Shown here one piece after another: positions 17,302 to 26,129 of a DNA stretch of 52,867 nt. The stretch's first letter is position 1, and each line of letters begins with the position of its first letter. Position numbers and translations under genes: made by a program. Under the pieces are notes generated by a model. The model worked only from the letters and a program-made list of their open reading frames with translations. It searched no databases and had not been told where the DNA came from. The stretch is from an uncultured Oscillospiraceae bacterium (GTDB lineage: Bacteria; Bacillota; Clostridia; Oscillospirales; Oscillospiraceae): positions 1-52,867 of the forward strand of contig CANQKZ010000005.1 in the NCBI GenBank assembly GCA_947624585.1. Reading direction: 5' to 3'.

Positions 17302-19269
17302 ATGGAATTCAAGCTTCGCTCCCCCTACAAGCCCACCGGCGACCAGCCGGAGGCCATCGACACCCTGTGCCGGGGCCTGGAGATGGGCATCGACGAGCAG
17401 GTGCTTCTGGGCGTCACCGGCTCGGGCAAGACCTTCACCATGGCCAACGTCATCGCCCGCATGGGCCGCCCCGCCCTGGTGCTGGCCCACAACAAGACGC
17501 TGGCGGCCCAGCTGTGCGCCGAGTTCAAGGAGTTTTTCCCGGAAAACGCCGTGGAGTATTTCGTCTCCTACTACGACTACTACCAGCCGGAGGCGTACAT
17601 CCCCCACACGGACACCTACATCGAGAAGGACAGCTCCGTCAACGACGAGATCGACCGGCTCCGCCTCTCCGCCACCGCATCGCTTCTGGAGCGGCGGGAC
17701 GTGGTGGTGGTCAGCTCCGTGAGCTGCATCTACGGCCTCGGCGAACCGGACGACTTCGAGGCCATGATGGTGCCCATCCGGGTGGGGATGGAGATCCGCA
17801 TCCCGGAGCTTCTGAAGAAGTTCGCGGACATTCGCTACGAGCGCAACGATCTCAGTTGGGAGCGCAATATGTTCCGGGTCCGGGGGGACACGGTGGAGGT
17901 GTGGCCGGCCTACTGGAAGGACACGGCGCTGCGCATCGAGTTTTTCGGCGACGAGGTGGACCGGATCAGCGAGATCAACACGGTCACCGGCGCCGTGGTC
18001 CGGCGGCTCACCAACATCCCCATCTGGCCCGCCACCCACTACGTGACCCCCCGGGACAAGATGGACCGGGCGGTGCAGGAGATCTTGAAGGAGTGCGATG
18101 AGCGCGTCCAATGGTTCAAGGAGCATGACAAGCTCATCGAGGCCCAGCGCATCTACCAGCGGACCATGTACGACGTGGAGATGCTCCAGGAGCTGGGGTA
18201 CTGCTCGGGGATAGAGAACTATTCCCGCATCATCTCCGGCCGCGCCCCGGGGTCCGCGCCCATGACGCTTCTGGACTACTTTCCCAAAGATTTCATCCTC
18301 TTTGTGGACGAATCCCATGTGACCCTGCCCCAGGTCCGGGCCATGTACCGGGGGGATCGGGCGCGGAAGGAATCCCTGGTGGAGTATGGCTTCCGCCTGC
18401 CCTCCGCCTTCGACAACAGGCCGCTGAAGTTCGACGAGTTCAACGAGCGCATCCACCAGGCCATCTACGTCTCCGCCACCCCGGCGGAGTATGAGCGCTC
18501 TCGCGCGGGGCAGATCGCGGAGCAGATCATCCGCCCCACGGGCCTTCTGGACCCGAAGGTGGAGGTCCGGCCCGTCAATGGACAGATCGACGACCTCATC
18601 GGCGAGATCAACGCCCGCACCGCCAAACGCGAGCGCGTCCTGGTCACAACCCTCACAAAGCGCATGGCGGAGGACCTGACGGCCTACCTCCAGAAGGCGG
18701 GCATCAAGGTCCGGTATATGCACCACGACATCGACGCCATCGAGCGCATGGAGATCATCCGCGACCTTCGCCTGGGGACCTTCGACGTGCTGGTGGGCAT
18801 AAACCTCCTGCGGGAGGGCCTGGACCTGCCGGAGGTAAGTCTCGTGGCCATCCTGGACGCGGACAAGGAGGGCTTCCTGCGCAGTGAGACGAGCCTCATC
18901 CAGACCATCGGCCGCGCCGCCCGAAACGCGGAGGGCCTGGTCATCCTCTACGCCGACACGGTGACCCCCTCCATGCGGGCCGCCATGGACGAGACGGACC
19001 GCCGCCGCAAAAAGCAGGACGATTACAACAAAGCCCACGGCATCGTACCCAAAACCATCGTCAAGGACATCCGCTCCGTCCTGGAGCACGAGGAGGAAAA
19101 GCCAGCCCGGGGCGTCACCGATGACGACGGCAAGTACCTTACCAAACGGGAGAGGGAGGAGGCCATCGCAAAGCTCGAAAAGGAGATGCGCAAGGCGTCG
19201 CAGATGCTGGAATTCGAGTACGCGGCGATCCTGCGGGATCGGATCATCAAATTGCGGGGACAGAAGTGA
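17302..19269 (+). CDS. uvrB: Excinuclease ABC subunit B
   Basis: UvrB is the damage-verifying helicase of nucleotide excision repair. Walker A (GVTGSGKT) is near residue 37 and the beta-hairpin region [12 protein letters not shown] near 91. Helicase motifs continue through [26 protein letters not shown], and the C-terminal UVR domain that binds UvrC is intact. I start at ATG 17302 (655 aa) with GAGG upstream rather than the TTG at 17287. uvrA and uvrC are not adjacent. Repeat R follows the stop by about 17 nt. Confidence 0.97.
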   Translation: MEFKLRSPYKPTGDQPEAIDTLCRGLEMGIDEQVLLGVTGSGKTFTMANVIARMGRPALVLAHNKTLAAQLCAEFKEFFPENAVEYFVSYYDYYQPEAYIPHTDTYIEKDSSVNDEIDRLRLSATASLLERRDVVVVSSVSCIYGLGEPDDFEAMMVPIRVGMEIRIPELLKKFADIRYERNDLSWERNMFRVRGDTVEVWPAYWKDTALRIEFFGDEVDRISEINTVTGAVVRRLTNIPIWPATHYVTPRDKMDRAVQEILKECDERVQWFKEHDKLIEAQRIYQRTMYDVEMLQELGYCSGIENYSRIISGRAPGSAPMTLLDYFPKDFILFVDESHVTLPQVRAMYRGDRARKESLVEYGFRLPSAFDNRPLKFDEFNERIHQAIYVSATPAEYERSRAGQIAEQIIRPTGLLDPKVEVRPVNGQIDDLIGEINARTAKRERVLVTTLTKRMAEDLTAYLQKAGIKVRYMHHDIDAIERMEIIRDLRLGTFDVLVGINLLREGLDLPEVSLVAILDADKEGFLRSETSLIQTIGRAARNAEGLVILYADTVTPSMRAAMDETDRRRKKQDDYNKAHGIVPKTIVKDIRSVLEHEEEKPARGVTDDDGKYLTKREREEAIAKLEKEMRKASQMLEFEYAAILRDRIIKLRGQK

Positions 19270-19286
19270 GTGTCCGCGTTGTCCGC

Positions 19287-19637
19287 AGACGGGGGATCTC
19301 TTCTTTTCTCTCTTTTGTTCCGCGGGCATTGGCCCACCGCACAAACGAGAGAAAAGAAGCAAAAGAGAGAAAAGGCCGTTTGGGGCGCGGCGGGAGACTT
19401 TAGGCTCCCGCCGTGTATCTCGGGTCGGCTCACGCGGTGGCGTGTCGGAGGGGCCGGGAGGAACCATAGCCGCGCGGTCCTTTGTCAAATAGGCTCAGCA
19501 TCACTTTCGCTTGGCCTCTTACGCTGGCGGGGGTCGATAGCTGGGTGGCTCTGTTTTGGGCCGCGCTTTGTGGGCGGTGGTTGTGGGGGCCGTTTTGAGG
19601 GGTGTGTTGTCCGGGGGGCCCGTCGCACCGATTAAAC
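19287..19637 (+). repeat. R repeat copy 2, immediately downstream of uvrB
   Basis: The copy is collinear with the minus-strand copy at 733-1080. It begins with CTTTTCTCTCTTTTGT, which pairs with ACAAACGAGAGAAAAG about 30 nt later. A purine tract follows, then a conserved GC-rich body containing GTGTATCTCGGGTCGGCTCA. ORFs across it (19270-19635 plus and others) are compositionally odd and not supported as genes. Confidence 0.75.
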
Positions 19638-19834
19638 CGGGGCAGCCGGAAATCGGAGCGGGTGGAGATAGGGCTGAAATGCAATCACGTCAAAAGGCCG
19701 ATCTCCTTTATGTATGCGCTTCGCCGGGAGGAAGGTCTGCCTGATATTGGACAATTTACGGATGCGTCACAGCAAAAAAATCGCTGCCGGGACCGGGGAC
19801 CCAAACCGCGTGAGGGCGTATTTCGCCCCTCGGC
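19638..19834. other. Unassigned spacer after repeat R
   Basis: I see no gene, repeat or terminator that I can name. A short stretch reads YALRREEGLPDIGQFTDASQQ in one frame, which might be a decayed coding fragment, but it has no start site or recognisable family. Confidence 0.4.
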
Positions 19835-20665
19835 TTATACCGTATAAGCTGGGGTAAGTCCGGCATTGTGTTGCCGGAGTAATAGGTTAATGTATTCTGT
19901 CATAGCGGAATTCAACAGCGCCATATCAAGGCATTGGTCGAGCTGTAAGGATTTGTTTTCCTTTACAGCGTTCATAAATTGACCTTGCACAATTTTAAGT
20001 TTTTGGCTGATTTGAGTTTCCCCGATCAAATCCAGCATTGTAATTCCGTCAAGCAGAATTGCTCGGAACAGAGTATTCATAGACGACCGAATATCCATTG
20101 AGGATTTTTCCTGTGAACAGAAGTCGGCAATTTCTTTTGCCAACGACTGAAGGACCGCTATAGAGCGCTTTATCATACTTGCAGTTTTAACAGTTTCGTA
20201 AGCGGTCTTATTCAAAACAGCCACCGTTACCGTTTCATCGACTCGCCGCAAAAGTTCCTGTTCCGAAAACGACAGCGTATCAGGCTCATCAGACTGCTCC
20301 CATTTGTTATGGAGCATACAGAATTTTCCGTCTTTCATCCCTGTGTAAATAACGGCGTGCTTATTCCTCTCGCTTACATAAATGCCCAGCATGGCGTACT
20401 GTAAATCACGAAGATAGTCGCAAAGTTGTTCTTTTTTCACTTCTGTTTCCGTCATGGTATAGCCGATAGTCTTCAAGTAGAGGTTGAACCATTTTGCGCC
20501 TTGAAGCATTGGACCTGAATAATAACATCCATCCTCGTAGTCAAACAAAAACGGCAGTCCCATTTCAAGCGCAATCGTTCTGTCCTCGGTATCTATCCCA
20601 TAAAACGACAAAAGATTTGCGACCCCCGCATAAGAGCACGATGAATTGAAGGTCATATACTTCAT
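19835..20665 (-). CDS. C39-like / BtrH_N-like protein of unknown function
   Basis: The 276-aa protein begins MKYMTFNSSCSYAGVANLLSFYGIDTEDRT, resembling the cysteine-containing start of peptidase C39-like or butirosin BtrH N-terminal domains. A His follows in ISVSERNKHAVIYTG-type context and an Asn/Trp segment (LHNKWEQ) later, which would suit a papain-like fold; these residue roles are inferred. The C-terminal half is helical. Base composition is clearly more AT-rich than the neighbours, and it is flanked by repeat R and a MITE-A, suggesting acquisition by transfer. GAGGAAATG provides the ribosome site. No partner peptide gene was seen. Confidence 0.55.
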   Translation of the reverse strand: MKYMTFNSSCSYAGVANLLSFYGIDTEDRTIALEMGLPFLFDYEDGCYYSGPMLQGAKWFNLYLKTIGYTMTETEVKKEQLCDYLRDLQYAMLGIYVSERNKHAVIYTGMKDGKFCMLHNKWEQSDEPDTLSFSEQELLRRVDETVTVAVLNKTAYETVKTASMIKRSIAVLQSLAKEIADFCSQEKSSMDIRSSMNTLFRAILLDGITMLDLIGETQISQKLKIVQGQFMNAVKENKSLQLDQCLDMALLNSAMTEYINLLLRQHNAGLTPAYTV

Positions 20666-20699
20666 GGATACATTTCCTCCCCAAAAAACAGTCTTTTTA

Positions 20700-20857
20700 T
20701 ACTAATATTTGATAAAAAGGTTTAACCGCGCGGCGAGGATTTTTTGTGCCAGACGAGGAAAACGGCGCAGGGAATACTGTCGTATTTCCAAGCAGGCTGA
20801 CGAAGTATGGCGCAAAAAAGACCGTCGCGAATGTCTTGTTTTGATTGGATATCAGTA
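20700..20857 (-). mobile_element. MITE-A copy 3 (short form)
   Basis: The ends are TACTAATATTTGAT and ATTGGATATCAGTA. The right junction continues TAAGGCCGTCGG, exactly as in the intact IS630-like sequence near base 41, so this MITE inserted at a TAA in a copy of that IS. The left flank is TTA and holds no IS sequence, so the IS 5' part has since been lost. Confidence 0.8.
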
Positions 20858-20858
20858 T

Positions 20859-21019
20859 AAGGCCGTCGGTCCCCCGCCATCACATCTGGGAATACCGATA
20901 CGCTTACGGCAAAGGTCATTGACCGGCTCTGCGATGTGTTCAATGGGCTGTCTTCTGAAGTGGTCCGCAGCATCACCGGACGCGAATGGATATTGTCTTG
21001 TTCTGATTAGGGGTTAGTA
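20859..21019 (+). pseudogene. IS630-like transposase remnant with internal deletion
   Basis: Bases 20859-20910 match about 41-92 of the window and bases 20911-21019 match about 378-486. The intervening ~285 bp, which encode the catalytic Asp and Glu motifs, are missing. The 3' end CTTGTTCTGATTAGGGGTTAGTA is kept. The copy cannot make transposase but keeps one terminus. Confidence 0.85.
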
Positions 21020-21055
21020 TAAGTATTGTTCGCTCAACGGCTCGCAATACTAAAA

Positions 21056-21099
21056 GGACTGTGAAAAAAGCCAACCGGCTTTTTTCACAGTCCATATTT
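21056..21099. terminator. oad operon terminator
   Basis: GGACTGTGAAAAAAGCC / GGCTTTTTTCACAGTCC is a long perfect hairpin located just after the oadB stop (minus strand). T-rich flanks on both sides suggest it works in both directions. An extra AGTATTG/CAATACT inverted repeat lies at 21022-21052. Confidence 0.8.
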
Positions 21100-21114
21100 T
21101 TTGCGTATGAACCC

Positions 21115-22317
21115 TTACGCGCCGAAAACCTTGATGAGGAAACCGGCCGCGATGGCGGAGCCGATGACGCCGGCAACGTTGGGGCCCATGGCGTGCATGA
21201 GCAGGAAGTTCGAGGGGTTGGCCTTCTGGCCCTCCACCTGGGCGACGCGGGCCGCCATGGGGACGGCGGACACGCCCGCCGCGCCGATGAGCGGGTTGAT
21301 CTTTCCGCCGGAGAGCTTATACATGAGCTTCCCGATCAGAAGTCCGCCCACCGTGGAGAAGCCGAACGCGATGAGGCCCAGGGCCACGATCTTCAGAGTG
21401 TTCAGGGTCAGGAACCGGCTGGCGACCGTCGTGGCTCCAACGCTGATTCCCAGGAACAGGGTCACGATGTTCATGAGGGCGTTCTGGGCCACATCCGAAA
21501 GGCGCTCGGTGACGCCGGTCTCCTTCAGGAGATTTCCGAACATCAGGCAGCCGATGAGAGGCGCCGTGGACGGGAGCAGCAGGATGACGAAGCCGGCCAC
21601 CACGATGGGGAAGACGATCTTCTCGGTCTTGCTGACCTCGCGCAGCTGCTCCATCTTGACGGACCGCTCCTTTTCCGTCGTGAGAAGCCGCATGATGGGC
21701 GGCTGGATCATGGGGATCAGGGCCATATACGAATACGCGGCGATGGCGATGGGGCCCAGGAGCGCCGGGGCCAGCAGGGTGCAGGTCAGGATGGCGGTGG
21801 GGCCGTCCGCGCCGCCGATGATGCCGATGGAGGCGGCCTCATTGCCGGTAAAGCCCAGGAGAATGGCGCCGAAGAAGGCGAAGAACACGCCGAACTGGGC
21901 CGCCGCGCCCAGGAAGAAGCTCTTGGGGTTGGCGATCAGGGGTCCGAAGTCCGTCATAGCGCCCACGCCGATGAAGATGAGGGAGGGGTAGATGCCCGCC
22001 TTGACGCCGATGTACAGGATATCAATGAGGCCGCCCTCCTTGAGGATGTGGCCGTAGCTGTGGTAAAACTCACTCCCCTCGTCCAGGAACGTGTCCCACA
22101 GCTCCATGTGGTAGAGGCCCGCGCCGGGAAGGTTCGTCAGGAGGCACCCAAAAGCGATGCCCACGAGGAGCAGGGGCTCGAATTTCTTCTTAATGCCCAG
22201 ATACAGCAGCACGCAGGCCACGGCGATCATGATGAGCGACTTCCACCCGTCGCCCCGGAAGAAGCCCATGAAGCCGGACTCCATCCAAAGACCCTTTAAG
22301 GTCTCCAAAATGTTCAT
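21115..22317 (-). CDS. oadB: Na+-translocating decarboxylase beta subunit
   Basis: This membrane subunit decarboxylates carboxybiotin and couples that to Na+ export. The 400-aa protein has many transmembrane segments and the family regions GGLIDILYIGVKAGIYPSLIFIGVG (shown in part), GNEAASIGIIGGADGPTAI and NFLLMHAMGPNVAGVIGSA. The conserved Asp in GGADGPT is thought to take part in Na+ transport. It is the last gene of the operon. Very similar proteins serve methylmalonyl- or glutaconyl-CoA decarboxylases; the alpha subunit encoded upstream favours oxaloacetate. Confidence 0.93.
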   Translation of the reverse strand: MNILETLKGLWMESGFMGFFRGDGWKSLIMIAVACVLLYLGIKKKFEPLLLVGIAFGCLLTNLPGAGLYHMELWDTFLDEGSEFYHSYGHILKEGGLIDILYIGVKAGIYPSLIFIGVGAMTDFGPLIANPKSFFLGAAAQFGVFFAFFGAILLGFTGNEAASIGIIGGADGPTAILTCTLLAPALLGPIAIAAYSYMALIPMIQPPIMRLLTTEKERSVKMEQLREVSKTEKIVFPIVVAGFVILLLPSTAPLIGCLMFGNLLKETGVTERLSDVAQNALMNIVTLFLGISVGATTVASRFLTLNTLKIVALGLIAFGFSTVGGLLIGKLMYKLSGGKINPLIGAAGVSAVPMAARVAQVEGQKANPSNFLLMHAMGPNVAGVIGSAIAAGFLIKVFGA

Positions 22318-22329
22318 GGTTCCGCCCCC

Positions 22330-22731
22330 TTACGCCAGAATCACAAGCGGGGACCCGGTCTCCACCTTGGCGCCCTTCTGGACGACCACCTGGGCCACAG
22401 AGCCGTCGCGGGGGGCCATGATCTCGTTCTCCATCTTCATGGCCTCCAGCACCACCAGCACGTCGCCGGACTTCACCGCCTGGCCCACCTCCACGTTGAC
22501 CTTCACGATGGTGCCGGGCATGGGGGCGTTCACCGGGTCGCCCGCAGCCACGGAGGCGGCGGGGGCGGCGGCGGGGGCGGGCGCCACGGCGGGAGCGGGC
22601 GCGGGAGCCGCCGGGGCGGCGGGAGTTGCGGGCGTGGGGGCCACCGCGTCGTATTCGTCCAAAAGCATGGCCTCGCCGTGTTCAACCTCCACCTCATAGG
22701 TGCGGCCGTTGAGTGTTACCAGATATTTCAT
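22330..22731 (-). CDS. Biotin carrier subunit of the decarboxylase
   Basis: The 133-aa protein has an N-terminal segment, a flexible Ala/Pro linker (residues about 32-62) and a C-terminal biotinyl domain with EAMKMEN; Lys99 is the biotinylation site. It carries carboxybiotin between the carboxyltransferase and the membrane beta subunit. The start overlaps the end of the preceding oadG-like gene by 4 nt. A free biotin protein fits the fact that the alpha subunit here lacks a biotin domain. Confidence 0.93.
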   Translation of the reverse strand: MKYLVTLNGRTYEVEVEHGEAMLLDEYDAVAPTPATPAAPAAPAPAPAVAPAPAAAPAASVAAGDPVNAPMPGTIVKVNVEVGQAVKSGDVLVVLEAMKMENEIMAPRDGSVAQVVVQKGAKVETGSPLVILA

Positions 22732-23075
22732 TTCTTGTGGACCTCCTTTATTGAAATGAAGCGAAGTTCATTGATGGGGATCTTCAGCTCGTCGGCCACG
22801 ATAGCCATGATCATGGCGGCGTCCCTGTCCGGGGTGTCATAGAGCTTCAGATCTCCCGCCGCGCCGGGGGCTTTGGGGCCCTGGGGCGCGGGCGTCACGG
22901 GGGCGGGCTTCTCCCGCTGGGGCACGGGGGCGGCGGGGGCGGGCTTTTTGGCCGTCATCGCCTTGCCCACCAGGACCACCAGCAGCACCAGAAGCGCGAT
23001 GCCAAGGAATACGACGCCCCAGCCCATGACGGCTGTCACAAGGGCGTCGCCGATGTTCATATCCGAAGAAGCCAT
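22728..23075 (-). CDS. OadG-like small membrane subunit
   Basis: One N-terminal transmembrane segment (about residues 18-40, [18 protein letters not shown]) is followed by a Pro/Ala-rich linker and a short conserved C-terminus ([14 protein letters not shown]-like). This matches gamma/delta assembly subunits of Na+ decarboxylases, which anchor the alpha subunit. Length is 115 aa. It lies 5 nt after the oadA stop. Confidence 0.85.
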   Translation of the reverse strand: MASSDMNIGDALVTAVMGWGVVFLGIALLVLLVVLVGKAMTAKKPAPAAPVPQREKPAPVTPAPQGPKAPGAAGDLKLYDTPDRDAAMIMAIVADELKIPINELRFISIKEVHKK

Positions 23076-23079
23076 GCTC

Positions 23080-24480
23080 TCACTCCTCTACGATGGAATA
23101 TTTTACGTGGTGCTCCCGCTCCTCGCGGCGCGCCTTCAGGAACTTCGCCGTCTGGTCCGGGAAGCAGATGTAACTCATGATGTCCTCCTCGCTCTCGGCA
23201 AGGTCGCCCAGGGCGGCTTTGGCGTCGGCAAACTCGCGGCCTGTGCGCTTGGAGTCCTCGAGGCGGCAGTCCACCGGCTTGTTGCCCGCGCCGATGATCT
23301 TGTCCTGGAGCTCCTGACTCACGGGGGCGGGGGCGATGCCGTATTCGCCCTTGAAGTAGTTCTTGATCTCATTGGAGATCTGCTTGTACCGCTCGCCCAT
23401 CAGGACGTTGACCACCGCCTGATTTCCCACCATCTGGGAAAGCGGCGTCACCAGGGGCGGATAGCCCAGGTCCCGGCGCACGTTGGGGATCTCCACCAGG
23501 GCTTCGTCGAATTTGTCCATGGCGTTCATGTCCTTGAGGTTGGCGATCATGTTGGAGAGCATACCGCCGGGGACCTTGTAGACCAGTGCCTGGGCGTCGG
23601 TGCCCATGGACTTGGGGTTAATGAGCCCGGAGTCGATATACTTCTGTTTGACGGGCTTGAAGAAGTCGTTGACCTGGTTGATGACCTTCTCGTCAAGGCC
23701 GGTCTGGATGCCAAGCTGTGTCAGGGCGTAATAAAGGGTTTCCGTGGCGGCCTGGCTGGTGCCGTTGGAGAAGCAGGATGTGGCGGTGTCAATGACATCC
23801 ACGCCGGACTCGATGGCGGCGAAGAGGGTCATGTAGGCCATGCCGGTGGTGCAGTGGGTGTGGAGGATCAGGGGGATGTCGCCCACGGCGTCCTTGATGC
23901 CGGCGATCAGGCCCTTGGCCTCGGCGGGGGACATGGTGCCGGCCATATCCTTGAGGCAGATGGTGTCGAAGCCCATGTTCTTCAGCTCCTTGCACATCTC
24001 CACGTACTTCTTCACCGTGTGGACGGGGCTCTGGGTGTAGGAGATGCACCCGGAGGCCACGGTCCGCTTTGTGCCGTACTTCTTTGTGGCCTCAAAGGCG
24101 GTCTTGATGTTGCGGAAGTCGTTGAGGGCGTCGAAGATGCGGATGACGTCGATGCCGTTCTTGATGGAAAGCTCAACGAACTTTTCCACCACGTCGTCGT
24201 GGTAGTGCTTGTAGCCCAGAAGGTTCTGCCCCCGCAGGAGCATCTGGAGACGGGTATCGGGCATGGCGGCGCGGATCTTGCGCAGCCTCTCCCAGGGGTC
24301 CTCGTTCAGATATCTGAGGCACGAATCGAAGGTGGCTCCGCCCCAGCACTCCACCGAGTAGTACCCGGCCTTGTCCATGGTGGGCAGGATCTTCTCATAA
24401 TCGGAAAACGGCAGACGCGTCGCCATCAGGGATTGGTTGGCGTCCCTCAGCACCGTTTCGGTAAATTGAACCCTTTTCAT
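23080..24480 (-). CDS. oadA: Oxaloacetate decarboxylase alpha subunit (carboxyltransferase)
   Basis: The subunit transfers the carboxyl group of oxaloacetate to biotin. The fold is the PycB/OadA carboxyltransferase: TETVLRDANQSLMATR, ECWGGATFD, LRGQNLLGY, ICLKDMAG and HTHCTTGMA are all present, including the metal-binding Asp and His positions. I start at 24480 (MKRVQFTETV, 466 aa) with GGAGGT upstream; the track start at 24612 would include the promoter. There is no fused biotin domain. The gene order is alpha, OadG, biotin carrier, beta. Confidence 0.93.
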   Translation of the reverse strand: MKRVQFTETVLRDANQSLMATRLPFSDYEKILPTMDKAGYYSVECWGGATFDSCLRYLNEDPWERLRKIRAAMPDTRLQMLLRGQNLLGYKHYHDDVVEKFVELSIKNGIDVIRIFDALNDFRNIKTAFEATKKYGTKRTVASGCISYTQSPVHTVKKYVEMCKELKNMGFDTICLKDMAGTMSPAEAKGLIAGIKDAVGDIPLILHTHCTTGMAYMTLFAAIESGVDVIDTATSCFSNGTSQAATETLYYALTQLGIQTGLDEKVINQVNDFFKPVKQKYIDSGLINPKSMGTDAQALVYKVPGGMLSNMIANLKDMNAMDKFDEALVEIPNVRRDLGYPPLVTPLSQMVGNQAVVNVLMGERYKQISNEIKNYFKGEYGIAPAPVSQELQDKIIGAGNKPVDCRLEDSKRTGREFADAKAALGDLAESEEDIMSYICFPDQTAKFLKARREEREHHVKYSIVEE

Positions 24481-24580
24481 GCAATTTTTACCTCCATTTA
24501 TAACAGATAAGGGGCAAAACGTGTTGATTTGGACCGGAATTTTCCATTCATCCGAACTTTCTCCAATCCCAGCCCAGTAT

Positions 24581-24609
24581 ATCTTACCACCGAAGCAAAT
24601 AGATTTCAA
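24581..24609 (-). promoter_or_regulatory. Promoter of the oad operon
   Basis: On the minus strand TTGAAA and TAAGAT are separated by 17 nt, about 100 nt before the oadA start. The 24481-24789 gap otherwise holds a rlmI terminator and nothing else I recognise. Confidence 0.6.
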
Positions 24610-24680
24610 CAACGAGTTTAGACAAATCGATCAAAAAGTTGACCCGATTTCCTGCAAAATTGACGGCGCTCAAACAAAGC

Positions 24681-24703
24681 GGCGCCGGGATACGTCCGGC
24701 GCC
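24681..24703 (-). terminator. Terminator of the rRNA methyltransferase gene
   Basis: GGCGCCGG-7 nt-CCGGCGCC is a perfect 8-bp stem, followed on the minus strand by GCTTTGTTTG. It separates this gene from the oad promoter. Confidence 0.6.
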
Positions 24704-24789
24704 GTTGTCAGATGGTTAGAAATAGTTTACATTTTACTTGGCTTATAGCTTCGATTCTGGTATGATCCCCGTTGTAGTGAAGCATTCTC

Positions 24790-26019
24790 TCAGATCACCT
24801 GGAAGATGTAGAACTTCAGGTACTCCGTCTCCGGCACATTCCAAAGGATGGGGTGGTCGGGGGCCTGCTTGCGGACCTCGATCTCGCGCAGCTCCCGGCC
24901 CGCGTCGCGGGCGGCCTGACGGAGCATATCCTCGAAGCGGGCGCAGGGCATGAAGTGGCTGCAGGAGGCGGTGGCCAGGTACCCGCCCCGTGGCAGGAGG
25001 GCCATGGCCCGGTAGTTGATCTCCTTATACCCCCGGTAGGCGCTGTCGGAGGTGGCACGGGACTTGGTGAAGGCCGGGGGATCCAGGATGATGAGGTCGT
25101 AGTCCCGGCTCTTCTCAGCCGCGAGGCGCGGGAGAAGGTCAAAGACGTCGGCGCAGAGGAAATCCATTTTTTCAGCCAGCCCGTTGCGTTCCGCGTTGCG
25201 GCGCGCCATTTCCACGGCGGATTCGGACACGTCCACCGCCGTCACGCGCTCCGCCCCGCCGAGAGCGGCGTTCAGGGCGAAGGAGCCGGTGTGGGTGAAG
25301 CAGTCCAGCACCCGCTTGCCCCGGGCGAGCCTTGCCACGGCGGCCCGGTTGTACTTCTGGTCAAGGAAAAACCCGGTCTTCTGTCCGTTCCCCACGTCCA
25401 CGGTGTAAACGACGCCGTTTTCCGTGATCTCGGTGACGGCGCTGTCCGGGTGTGTCTCGCCGGGCAGGTCAAACCACCCCCTATACTGCCCCAGCCCCTC
25501 CAGGCTCCTGGCGGCCAGGTCGTTTCGCTCGTAGACGCCCCGGATCTCCTGCCCGTCCTCCCGGAGGACACGGACGATCAGGGGGAAGATCAGGGGCTTG
25601 AGCAATTCCATGCCGTAGGATGCGGTCTGAATGGAGAGAAGGTCCGAAAACCGGTCCACGGTGAGGCCAGGGAAGCCGTCGGACTCGCCGAAGATCACCC
25701 GGCAGGCGGACAGATCTCCGCCCATGACGGTCTTCCGGTACTCCCAGGCGTAGCGGACCCGCCGCTCCCAGAAGGCCGCGTCAAACCGGTCGTTGGCGTT
25801 GCGGGAGAGGATCCGCACCCGGATCTTGCTCTCTTTGGAGACAAGGCCGGTGCCCAGATATTTCCCCTTGGGCCCCACCACGTCGGCCAGCGCGCCGTTC
25901 TCCAGCCCCTCCGGCTCCGAGGCCACGTCGGAGGCGTAGATCCACGGGTGGCCCGTCCCGGCCCAGCGCTCGCCCTTGGCCGTCACCGCGATTTTGGGCC
26001 AGGTCCTCTCTGATTTCAT
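24790..26019 (-). CDS. Class I SAM-dependent rRNA methyltransferase, RlmI-like
   Basis: An N-terminal PUA domain (VTAKGERWAGTGHPWIYASDV) leads to a mid region with GLTVDRF and QKTGFFLDQKYNR, then a Rossmann methyltransferase with VLDCFTHTGSFAL and catalytic-region ILDPPAFTKS. RlmI makes m5C1962 in 23S rRNA. The order and motifs fit the RlmI/RlmK family, though the exact substrate is inferred. ATG 26019 has GGAG at good spacing and is preferred to the GTG at 26028. The 110-nt gap before it on the upstream side contains a loose AATACGGCC/GGCTGTATT inverted repeat that may end the Opp block. Confidence 0.88.
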   Translation of the reverse strand: MKSERTWPKIAVTAKGERWAGTGHPWIYASDVASEPEGLENGALADVVGPKGKYLGTGLVSKESKIRVRILSRNANDRFDAAFWERRVRYAWEYRKTVMGGDLSACRVIFGESDGFPGLTVDRFSDLLSIQTASYGMELLKPLIFPLIVRVLREDGQEIRGVYERNDLAARSLEGLGQYRGWFDLPGETHPDSAVTEITENGVVYTVDVGNGQKTGFFLDQKYNRAAVARLARGKRVLDCFTHTGSFALNAALGGAERVTAVDVSESAVEMARRNAERNGLAEKMDFLCADVFDLLPRLAAEKSRDYDLIILDPPAFTKSRATSDSAYRGYKEINYRAMALLPRGGYLATASCSHFMPCARFEDMLRQAARDAGRELREIEVRKQAPDHPILWNVPETEYLKFYIFQVI

Positions 26020-26129
26020 ACAAATCACTCCATCCGATCAATATATGCTCATATTTTTCCTGAAAAGATGAAAATACGGCCCGGGCGGGAGCTGTCGCTC
26101 ACCGGCGCGGACCGCGTCTTGGCTGTATT

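Noticed and set aside
17185-19488. 767-aa minus-strand ORF opposite uvrB
   Set aside because: It is an antisense shadow of the clearly recognised uvrB gene, with biased His/Asp/Gly composition and no domain.
19556-19847. Short plus-strand ORFs after repeat R
   Set aside because: They have no ribosome site, overlap each other and resemble nothing recognisable.
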